From: Anodontia alba
Taxonomy: Eukaryota; Mollusca; Bivalvia; Lucinida; Lucinidae
Assembly (NCBI GenBank): GCA_964016985.1
Contig: OZ024825.1
Span: 3,345,501 to 3,409,500, forward strand
Direction of reading: 5' to 3'
Length of the DNA stretch: 64,000 bases
This document shows, piece after piece, positions 37,101 through 49,200 of this stretch. The stretch's first letter is position 1, and each line of letters begins with the position of its first letter. The notes beneath the pieces are model-generated. The model made no database searches, had not been told where the DNA came from, and saw nothing but the letters and a program-made list of their open reading frames with translations. The position numbers and the translations under genes were made by a program.

Positions 37101-40100
37101 AGACCAATCTGTCAAATTACGGACTGCCTACGTACAGTGTTAAACCGTTTCTTTGATTGCATGTCATCTAAAATATATCTTTATTTAGGTACACCAATCC
37201 ACAAACGTTTTCTTTCAGCTAACAGTTTCGAAACCTGGGTTGAATAATAGCTTAAAATCCTGGGCCCGGTTGTTCAAAGCGTCGTTAGCTTAACGAGCTC
37301 GTTAAGGGTCATTTCGTTAACTGTTTTAGCAGATTCAATATACAATATTTGATATTTTTTGCTGAAAAAATGTGAGTAGCTTTTGCAAAAGCTACTCACA
37401 TTTTTTTCAGCAAAAAATTTCAGCTTATTTGCGTATCACTCGATGTAAATTTTAACGAATCGTTAACTAACGACGTCGTTAGCTTTGAACAACTGGGCCC
37501 TGAACTTTACCAGACAATTGAGTGAGATAAATACATTCGGAGAGGTGCCGCATTTAACTATTCGGACAGACAGGCCTGAGCAAACAGTGTAGCTTAAAAT
37601 CAGATGCCGTAGAACGGGCATCTGGTCATGCCACTCATTTTTACACATGCAAACAGGTAGTAAAATGGATTTGTTCAATTTTCAGGACAAGGTTGGCAAG
37701 AGTTAAGGTGTCCAAATATTTATTTCATTACAGTGTAGTTTATATGTTCTGGATGTTTGATATCATTGAGACCATTCCAGGATGTTTGCAAAAAGTATAT
37801 GAGGGTCATTTCTGAGGCCTAATTGGCTGAAACTAGCTAGTCTGGCTAAGATAATTTGACACCAGCTGTTTTCAGTTGTGGGAGTGTGCCCCTTGCTTTC
37901 AAGTATTCTTTCAGAATCTGTCTATCTGTATGTTAGACTTTTCGAAATCGGTGGTCCCAGTGTTAGTCTTACTCCTTGTTGCTTTGTGGTTTATTCTACG
38001 AGGCGATTTGTTGTATGTCTTTCCGTGTGTCATTTGTTCTTGTGTTTTTCAGTCCTTTTAGTATTGTGATTACCTTGCTTAGGGAAGAGAGATCCCCTGC
38101 TAGCATTCTACGTAAATCTACATCGGGCCGTCATCGGCCCGTCAGCTACCCTAACGGGCCGATGACGGCCCGATATAGATTTACGCAGAATGCTGACTGG
38201 GGAGCTAATCTTAGTGCTTTTCGTACGTTTGTTCGGTTTGTGCTTGTTTAGATTTGTCGGTTTCCTCTTCCTCTTGGGGTCTGGGAAGGGCTGCGGTTTG
38301 TGATTGTGGCACTCCCTGGAATTTTCTTTTACCTTTTTTACATCATAAATACCTGTAAGGTAAAGGAGAACTGTTCTCGTCATGGTCCTCAAGATGGTAA
38401 CAGGTCGGGGTATTGTCTATTCGTGCTTCACCTAAATCCAGCAGTACTTCCCCAAGAAATTCATCTTCAACTTCTTTGTAGTTCCACACCGTAATTTCCA
38501 ATGACAGTGATGACAGCTACAATTATATTAAGTTTACATACATGAATGTCTCATCGGGTAACTTTAAAAAACGATTTTTTGAAACCGAAGCATACCACAA
38601 TGAACTGAAAAGTTTCCCTACTAATAAGACATATGCTCACCGTTCCAAGACAATTACACAATATAATTCTGAACGATACGTATATTAAAAGAGAATTTGC
38701 TATCATGAACCTTGTCAAAGTAAAAAGAATGAAAGAAGCTAACTGTAGAAGGTATCATTTAGACCTAAAACCGCTTACAATGCTTGAGTTAAATAAGGTA
38801 AGAGAAAAGTCCAAGGGGTGTCACAATTACAAGAAAGGTAAGAGAAAAGTACAAGCCGCATCCCTTCCCAGACAATAAGAGGAAGAGGAAACAGATAGAA
38901 CCAAACAGGCGCAAATCGAACAAACGTACGAAAAGCACAAAGAAAAGGTTCTTTTGGATCAAACTAGCATGCAGATAACACAACCTGGCGATTCTCTTAC
39001 AGGAAACGAAGGGATTCATTAAAATAGCTCATATTAATGCTAAAGATTACTCAAGGGAATTTCAAAAACATTGCTTTGTGCTTTAGTTAATGTTACAGAT
39101 GGAAGGACGCTAGACGCTAGAGAGCAAACCATCGCTGTGATTAACGTTCTGAATGATGAGTAAAAAATCTGCAGATACAGATTCGAAATATTGTTTTTAT
39201 TTTCACAAGAAAATAGGCTTTGGCATCTCGTAAGGAGATAATTAACGCCAAAACCATTTTCTTTGATAAAATAAGACAAATATCGTTAGTTTGTTGTCTG
39301 CTGATTTGCATAGAGAGTGGTAATGGTAAAACAAATGCTCAAGATATAAGAACGCTGGAGAACACCAAACCATTGCTTACACTAGCAGGGAATTGTATGT
39401 TAGTAACGTCACCTGTTTTACACTAGTAATAATATAAAGCGCAGCTCACCTGAGCATTTTCTAGTGGGAATAGCATAAGTCCAGGCCAGCCAAACAAATC
39501 TTGAATACTGGTGCAGATAATGATGATTTGGTGAACTACTTTTCTTTTTAGTATAGCTTGCTATCTGATAAGTAGATCGAGACGCTGATAGAGTAATAAT
39601 GAAATCTTCTGTGTATTTTTAAGCTGGTGATAAGCTGAATCCTACCTCTAGTGGGATTCGAGCCAAGAAACTCATGAACCGAAGTAAGAAGCGCTAACAG
39701 TTCCGCCATGCGGACACCTGTCATAGATAAAGAGGTTTAGCTGTTTGCATTCACAATATAGCGTACATTCATTTAAATTTGGTGGAATCAAAATGAGTCG
39801 CGTAAAGTAGGTTCTCGTGTGAACAGCATTATGTTCAAATCTGCCTGGACATGGTCGCAATCTGATCGGAAACTTTACGGTTCGGCAATACAATATATAT
39901 CCTATGAGTATGTAAGCCGACCAACTCAGCATCTGAACCTATTTTGTATGTCTCCTTAAATATTTAACAAAACGATTTGTACAGGCAAACGTCGTAGTTT
40001 TCTATTTTATCATTTTATTCAAGCAGTAATACAATACTTTGCTCACCTCCTCTTCACAAATGTTTGGAAAAACAAAAGTTTCATTCCAGTCTGGATCAAA

Positions 40101-43100
40101 GCTGTTAAACTTGATTTCTGTCTCTTTGGGAATGTGATGCCTGCAAGCACACACAACAAAAACACTAAATGTCATTTAATATATTATATTAAAATAATTT
40201 TAATGGAATATTCCATTCAGCAACCCCGTTGTTTGGCTAACAGTTAAAGTGCATGACAGCCGTTGAATTCTCTAAATCAATGCATGCTACTGAAACGATA
40301 TTTCCTTGCTTTTATCAAACAGTTATTCTTGCTGCTGAAATGCTCCAGTTCGTTGAAAATATATCAGTGATAACTAATAGAATATTTACTTGAGCCCAAA
40401 TGTGAAAAAAAGGTAAGAGAAAAGTTCAGGGAGTGCCACAATTACAAACCGCAGCCATTCCCAGACATCAAGAGGAAGAGAAAACCGAGAAAACCAAACA
40501 CGCACAAATCGAATCAACGTACGAAAAGCATTAAGATTAGCTCGCTCTCTCTTCCCCAAGCGAGGTAATCACAATGCTAAAAGGACTGAAAAACACAAGA
40601 ACATAATAACACACGGTCAGACATAAAACAAATCGCCTCGTAAAACAGCAACAAAGAGTAAGTTTGGCAGTAAGGGATTTATTACGGCAGTTAAAGTCAC
40701 TAAGATTTGAAGAAGCTCTGGCGAATCTGATAAGTTGAGATATGTATACCCCATATGAGGTACGCCGGGGGACATCGCCATCCAGAAAAGGGAAATTGAT
40801 TATATCAAAATCAAAATCGTCCCGTTTATCATAAATTTTGGTGGAAACTTTACTATTAGATAGACATAGATTCAAATCCAAAAAAGGTGCCCCGGTATCG
40901 GAAGAATTTGCTCTATGTAATTGGAGTTCTGTAAGGTATATGCGGTCCACCATTTGGTCAAAGTAAATATAGTCAATATTTAATAAATCATCAAGGTATC
41001 TTGAAGTTGAATTTAAAGGCTCAATAATGATGTAGTCCCATTGTGATATTATGTGACCTTTTGACGTGCGTACAGGAAAACTCTGATCAGCCTGCGCATT
41101 CGTGCAGTTTGATTAAAGTCTTTGCTGTCCATCCGAAGAAGACTCGGACCCTTGGCTAACACAGACCGCTCAATCCATTTATACCGGGTGGACTATTCTA
41201 CCTGAACTCTTTGGACCAATACATTTCCAGTTTAAGGGGTGTCTGGTCAGTTTTATTTGTTACCATATTTTGTTGAAATGCCTGTAGTTAATGCTAACAG
41301 TGTATACCCTGATAAGGCGCCGAGTTCTGCGGCGTCCGATCTGGGTCTACACTGTTTGCCAATGCCCCAAATGGGTTAATGCATACTCAGATCGGACTGC
41401 CTGTATAAAGAGGCTATTATAACAAAGAGCCAAAACATATGTTTTGTGAGATAATAAAAATAAAACAAGGCCTTTCTTACATATTGTCCTCATTAAGGAT
41501 TCTATACAACTGTAGCAACATCTTAAAGACCAAAGGCTGTCGATGTAACGAGGGTTCACTGTACCAAAACTATTTTATTCTCATTAAGTGGCTGTCCCGG
41601 TGTTAGTCTTATTCTTTGTTGTTTTATGGTTCATTCTACGAGGCGATTTGTTTAAAGTATTGCCTTGTATTATTGTGTTCTTGTGTTTTCAGTCCTTTTA
41701 GCATTGCGATTACCTCGCTTGGGGAAGAGAGGGCTAATCTTAGTGCTTCGCGTACGTTTGTTCGATTTGCACTTGTTTGTTTTTGTCTGTTTCCTCTTCA
41801 TCTTGGTGTCTGGGAAGGGCTGCAGCTTGTGATTGTGGCACTCCCTGGACTTTTCTCCTACCTTTTCCAAATGTGTTTAAATGCCTGTAATTACTTGGGC
41901 CGCGTCACGCGTAAACGTGTCTTCGGGCATACGTGGACAGCGAAGGCCAAGATCAACCTGCGCATCCGGACAGTCAGATCAGGGCCTTCACTGTCCGCTA
42001 ACATAATCATTGGATACTCCAGAATGTATTGAGAGCAAATGCTCGGATGAGACTTTGCGCGTGCGTGGCATGAATCTGAATCTTACAATTTTGCCCATGT
42101 CGGAAGACACATTTTTGTTTGGTGAGGTCCACTTACGCTCTGTTCGGAAGCAAGTGCAGCATAGCAACAGGATTTGGACCTCTTCGGTTTTCCCCGTCCA
42201 TTGACATGATTTTCTCTCCACGTATAACTACAACTAAGATACATTGGCATTTTACATCGTAGTCAAGTTGCATCCATATATTTCCACTGATTGTCTTCAC
42301 ATTTCGTTTGATTTCAATCTGAAATTAAATTAATGATACAGGATACACTTGGTAGATTTTAATCATTTTCTACAAGGGCGATAACTTCTGTAAGTCCCTG
42401 TTTGCTTTGTTGCCCATTCTGAAAATAGATCTACTCTAAATGGAAACATTTTGCTCCCGAATTCTTTCCTGTTAAAGTAGACAGAGTTTCCAATAATTTA
42501 ATAGGAATGTAAAGAGTTTGGAGAGTTGTTTTCCTTGAAGCGTCAATTCCTCTTAATACTGTCAACCCTGCAGACCGGGACAGATTCCTTTGCTAACAGT
42601 GTACATACAGATAAAACGGCTCATATTGAGCCGTCTCATCTAAATCAACATGGTGTGCCATTATGGTCTTTATTTATGGCTAACTTCCCGATTTAGACAA
42701 TGTAACAATGGATATATCCAAATGCTAAGATGGAAGAGTCTACTTCGGAAACCAAATATACTGTTCAATATACGGGTAACTAAACAAACTGAATCTTAAT
42801 CTCTTTCAAACTGAAACAATTAGAGATGGTATAAAAGCATCACAGACACTGCATAATACCCTGCCACTAAGCAGTAACGAAACATGGAGTGAAGATCGGT
42901 ATAACGGAGAGCATTAACTCTGTTGATAATTGACGGAAACGCTGAATAATAATCCTAAGCAAGACACTGTCAATACCATCTGATATATGATGTTTCGACC
43001 GAATTCAATGATTTTTTTTTCATGATATTGAGTGGAAACCGTTTTTGTCGGTACATGTAAGCAAGGTCAGTAACTCTGTCAAACGTCATTGAATTTTCCC

Positions 43101-43177
43101 CAGTAACGATCCCAGAGCACACCCCACGTTATAAATGTTTATGCTAAATTTGAATAAATCCATCAAAAACTGTTGAC

Positions 43178-43208
<31 letters not shown>

Positions 43209-46200
43209 AACCAAGCACTGACGGACGAAAAAGGTATTCGAACGGGATAAAATAATACCGTGACACTATCCTGAGGCGGATGAACAGACACTTGAACGGG
43301 AAAATTAATATCCTGACATTATCCTGACAACATAGATATTTGCATATATCAAACAATCGCATGTCGTGTTGTTCTCTTATAGAATCTGTCCCGTCCCACC
43401 TTCCCGACAAATACTATATCAAAGTCTGGTTAGCGGGGTATCACATTTCTATATCTGTCTTATGACTGAGACCATTAAAACTGCCGAAATGCCAATAAAA
43501 TAATGCTCCGTTACGCAACTAGTTAAGTAATACTGACAAATCAGTAACATAGGAATCCGCACGAAACATTCTTAAATATAAAACAATTAAATAGCTCAAA
43601 ACTCATTAAAATCTACATCTGTATAAAAAGTTGATCGAATTAAACGTTTTAAACTATGCCTTAATAATTGTGACGTTTAGTTAACGTTACAAAATAACAA
43701 TTGTAAGGTTATATATTACAGTGCAGGGAACCAGTTTTATCAGAGAAAAGTAGTCCCTCAGGTAAATCTGGTAATGCTACCTGCTGTAAACAGACTTATT
43801 AGTGTATGGAGAGTTGAGAACAGTAGCCATAAAGCATCCGGTTAAATTATTAATTGAATTGAATTCTTTTGCCAAATTTTTCTGAGGAAAAAAATGTCAT
43901 GGCAGTTTCAATGTAATATCAAAATATTTAAAACGAGAGCAAATGCCCAGAGAGTCACGAATACCCCTGGCCGGCGCCATTTCTTAATTATAAAATATTT
44001 TAAAGTTAATAACAATGATATAAGGCAAAACATAGTTTACAATGTCAGTCTCTGAGTGGCACTGATCTATCATCCCAAGTACAACTTTCCTGGAGTAAAT
44101 AGTCTTCAAGACATGAAGGAAATTTGCTGGGCCATAAAATATTGGTCACTGACCTACACATACTTGAGAAATTAATCTGATGGTCACACTGATGCATTAT
44201 ACCAACTATGATGTTAATCTATTAAATAATCTAAAAGATATTAAGCAAAATCACTAGACCATGAAACTTAGGTCATACTGATTTTATTTACTTTGAGGTG
44301 AAAGCTTGGGTCACACTGTATCATTATATGTAAATATGACATTTAGGTATCAAACAGTGGGAGATATAAGACAAAATCACAGGCCTATGAAATATAGGTC
44401 ACATAATCCCAAAATATGATAGTAATACATCAAACTGTCTTCAAGATGTAGCATAAAATCACTGGACCATGAAACATAGGTCACATTGACCTATGTTTAC
44501 TTTTAGGTCCACTGTTGGATCATACGTATTCATAATTCCAAATAATGATGTTCATACATCAATTAACATTCAAGATATGCGGCAAAATTACTGGACCATG
44601 AAATACAGGTCAAGGTGACCTACATTTATTATGCTGCCAATCGTGGTGTCACACAGAACCAATATTCCAAATATCACATTAATCCATGGAATAGTCTTCA
44701 AGATATAAGGCACAATCGCTGGAGCATGAAAATATGATCACAATGACCTTGACCTTATTACACTGAATGTTGATGTGATAAACATGTCTGATGCCCATCC
44801 TTCTTTAAGAAGTTGTTGTATAAACAAACTGCAACATACTACTTTATTGAGGCGTTAATCCATGGAATAGGCTTCAAAATATAAGTCAAAATCACTGAAG
44901 CATGAAAATAAGGTCACAATGACCTTGACCTTATTACACTGAATGTTGATTTGATAAACATGTCTGATGCCCATCCTTCTTTAATAAGAGGTTGTTTGTA
45001 TAAACAAACAAACTGCAATATACTACTTTATTGGTGGTGTCCTAGATTTTGACCTCTATCCCCGCCCTAGTGCATGACCCAGGGGTCCATAGATGTAGAA
45101 TGGAAGAGAACCCTCCCAGATACTCCCATACCAAATATAAAAAAAGTTTTTGATCAGTGGCTGCAGAGTTATAAGCAAAAGACAAAAACTTCACGTAAAA
45201 CTTTGACGTAAACATCACACTATTTTCTAAGTCCGTGACCTTGACCTTGGGTCAGCAACATCAGCGAAATGATGTCAGCTATTCTGTAATCATCTAGTAG
45301 AAACACTTATCACACATCAACATCCTTAAGTGTAAGCTTTTAAAAATATAGGCAAAAGGAAAAACTTTCACGCAAAACATTGACGCAAAACATTGACGCA
45401 AAATGTTAACATTCGTACGGACGCACGCACGGACGGACGAACGAACGGACGAAAAGACAAAAACTATATACCCCTCGACATACTTCGTATGCCGAGGGTA
45501 TAATAAAGACGAACTTAGGTTGCCACGTGGCACCTTGACATGATGTATATTCAAGGAATGTAGCTTTAGCTCTTATCTTTTATAATGTATGGTCAAAGTA
45601 TTTATATTTGTACTTAAGTATGATTTCTAAAATAAAATTTGTTTAAATCAAGCTAAAAAAAAACTGCAAGACCGAAATACTTACGGGTGTCTTTGGTAAC
45701 ATGCGTCTCTTTGGTTTGCTAAGAACTAAACTCTCTGGCGGCATAATTTCCGTTTCTTGGTAAGTATCTGTAAACAATACGTTACTTCAATAATCAATTG
45801 TACTTTACAGAGAAAATCATCTGCAACGTTAAATAAAACACTATGCCTAGCTATATGCTTGTCATTATACAAATAGAAATTCCAAACTCGAAAATAGACA
45901 TAACTCTTATAAAATTAATTTAATGTTTTTTTTTTTTTTTGTTTTTTTTTTACACGTTAATCAGGTGATCTACTCCTCAACCCCAGCAAGTCTGCCAGCT
46001 ACCAAAACGCTGGCTGAAATACTTTCTTAGATATTTGGTACACGAAAAGTGTTTTTCAGCTTTTTAAAAGTGTACAATGCCTTGTACAGGTCATCGGAAA
46101 GACACAAAGGGGTCAACTAATTTTCCACGACCTACCAAAATGTGACGAACGGACACACGGACGAACAAACGAAGGAAAAGCAATACCCCTCTTAACTTTT

Positions 46201-49200
46201 TCAAATATTGGGACATAGAATATATCTTCATTGAAATGTGTCAAGCATCTGCGCAGTCTGACCAACTCTTCGACGTCTACATGCAGAAAAAATAATCTAT
46301 GAAGGTTGCTTTTGGAAATACCCAACACATAAGCTAATGAAAATTGGTTGTGTCATTTTGTTTGAATTGGGATTCAATTGGTGGTTGTCTTTTCTCCAGG
46401 ATTCCAGTGGTGTTGTCTGACACCCCAGGGATCTCTAGGAGTCTCAACACGTTGGTTCTGTTGAGTTCTCATCTTCGAATCTTTAAACGCTTAGCCATAA
46501 TGTGCCGAATCGAACAAATATACATTTTACCACAATGAAAGCTGAGGGGGAGGGTTTGGGTCCCGCAAAGCTAGCTTACCCCCCTCCCCCACCCGAACAC
46601 ACACACACCACCCCGCGTAATTTACTACTAACCGTTCCAAGGTTTCTTTGTGGTACTTTTTGTTAAATGTTCTGAAGTGTTTGACTTACAAATGTTTTTC
46701 TTTTAACAATTATGTAAGTTGAAGTTATATTCAGTTAAGTTTTGGGAACAGAGTTGCAACCTTTTTGGGAGGGAGCTGCCAATTTTAACCTTTACCACTC
46801 TCTGGGCATTTTCAGCAGACGACAAAATGATGTTATTTTTCTTATTTTTCCCAGAAAACAGGATTTGGCATTTCATGCAAATTGTCTCCTAAGGAGACAA
46901 TTTGCATGAAATGTCAAATCCTGTTTTCTGGGAAAAATAAGAAAAATATTTCAAAATGTCGTCTGCTGAAAATTTTACCCAGAGTGCTAAGCGTTAATTG
47001 CCAACTGTTCTTTCTGTGCCTGTCTGATTGTTTTTGTCTGTCCTTTGATGCTGCGAATTTGATGTTTACTTATTTATTTTTTATATGACAGCAGTGTAGT
47101 TCGAAAAGCTGCCAACACCCTTAGTACCGGCTGAACTACAATTTCCAATATATCGGAATGGGTTCAATGATCTCAAGGTAAATAAAAGTAAAAAGTGCAA
47201 TATGGTGAAGTACAGTAGTACATTTCTTGGGTATCTTCACTTATATTGTTTATGTTTGGCTATCTAAAAAACGCAAATCAAAGATACTTATTAGACTGCT
47301 CGGATTTGTATGCTGATCTGAATGTGCGCTGTGTGTCCATGCTTGAAGTATATTTTCTCATGTTGAAGCATATTTTCACGTTTTGGGGTTTAGATAGACT
47401 TGTCAGAGCTTTCATCATTTCCGGCAAAGAATACTTTTTTGTGACACCTTGTTGGCTTTATGTCACGCCATGTCCCTTCTAAATACGGTCTACCCTATAA
47501 GGAAAGAGAGAGCCATTTTTTTACACATAGGGTAGATCCGTTTTCAAAAGGGAGACTTACAATTTTGACAGTTGTCTCCCCTAAACTTGTATAAATTCTC
47601 TTAAATACAATGCAAATGTGGGGTTTCAATATTTAGTAGCATGACCATAGTCCACTTAATACAGTACAAATGTGGGGTTTCAATATTTAGTAGCATGACC
47701 ACTTAAATCAGTCAAAATCATTGTTAAAATAACTACTTTAATAACAATAGCTGACTATATTCATGAGCGCCGGTTTAACAACACAAGAAAATATACAGCT
47801 ATAAAAATATAACATGAAAGGAGAGAATGAAATAAGTTTTGCTAACCTGCTCTCACAATAATTGGACGTTTGTGCTTTATAATTGTGTTATCTTCGTTTC
47901 TGAAACAACAGAATATTTAATATCAATATCCTATGGCTAGTAGGAAAATTTGATGATAATTCTAGGATATTGTTTTTCTAGTTCTCAATAAAATTAAATG
48001 TTGTTGGTACTCATTAGAACAGCCTCGCTGACGCGCTTCTTAGGAGTACCATAAAATGCATTAAATTCCTTTAGAAAGACAATCTTTCAGACTGCCTTAA
48101 AGTGGTCTTAATAGTTGGGTGGGGTGGTCTTAATACTGAAAATGGAATAATAAGAAACAATTCATCTTTGATTGGCAAAACCTGCTCTAAATAAAAGAGT
48201 GGTCTTAATTTCGAGTAGTCTTAAAAGAAGAATTTCACTGTATGCCTTTAGGGGGAAATGAGAAGCATAATCCCAGAATCATCACGAAAACATACCTATA
48301 TAATTTTGACCCCCTTAAACCTCACTTCTATATAGTAAAACTGGGGTTTACAGGGGTATAAATTATTTTTCTTATTTCTGTTTAAAAACATAGATTGTGG
48401 GTACTCGTTAGAACCGCCTCGTCGAGGCGGTTCTAACGAGCACCCACAATATATGTTTTGATAGAAATATGAAAAAATATCAGAATTTTTATTTGAAAAT
48501 TTTCAGTTTTTAGTGGTAAAATTTTCAGTATATTTGAATAGGCATATTTTCGTAATGTATCATCAGTTACGCCTCCATAATGAGTCCTATGTTTTAATCA
48601 CGCCTCCTTAATACGTCCCATGCTATAATCTTATGATTGAATATGATATGTCGACACACCCACTGCATCATAAACTATAACTACTTTCCTTTCAACATCA
48701 CTCGGAAAGACATTTTTAGCTTGGCGTTTTATTTTAAATCAAAATACATTTGTTATGACAGACGGTATCTTATAAAAATCACTTGTTTTTGCTGTTTCCG
48801 CGCTTTGTTCTAAAATATTCACCCTAAAGTAAAATTCATGAACAGAAATTGGTCTGACCTATGCAATTTCTATAGGAAAATGATGTTTATGGTTTTTTTT
48901 TTATCTAAAACTTATTTTACATTTCTCTACTTATTTTTAATCATTTATGTATCCCAACAGTATTGTGAAAATGTCATGTTGCCTCCAATGTTACCTACCC
49001 TGTCATGTTTGGTATACTTTTCAGCCATTTATTACATTGGGAAAAATGAAAATGGTTTTTTGAAACCAATTAACTAGAATAAAACTTTTTGTGCATAGGC
49101 AGTTACAACAAAAATGTAAATCGTGATAAAAGTTTGCAAATTTCCTTTTTCCGTACAGAGCGCGAAGCAAACAGGGATTTCCGAAAAATATGGAAAGCAG

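Noticed and set aside
39610..39725. Possible tRNA gene
   Set aside because: A- and B-box likeness only; no cloverleaf or acceptor stem, so listed as a SINE head.
43179..43204. (GA)n tract as possible regulatory element
   Set aside because: Simple microsatellite with no other supporting signal.
46344..46538. 64-codon plus-strand frame in intron
   Set aside because: No recognisable domain, no splice context and no repeat of the frame elsewhere.
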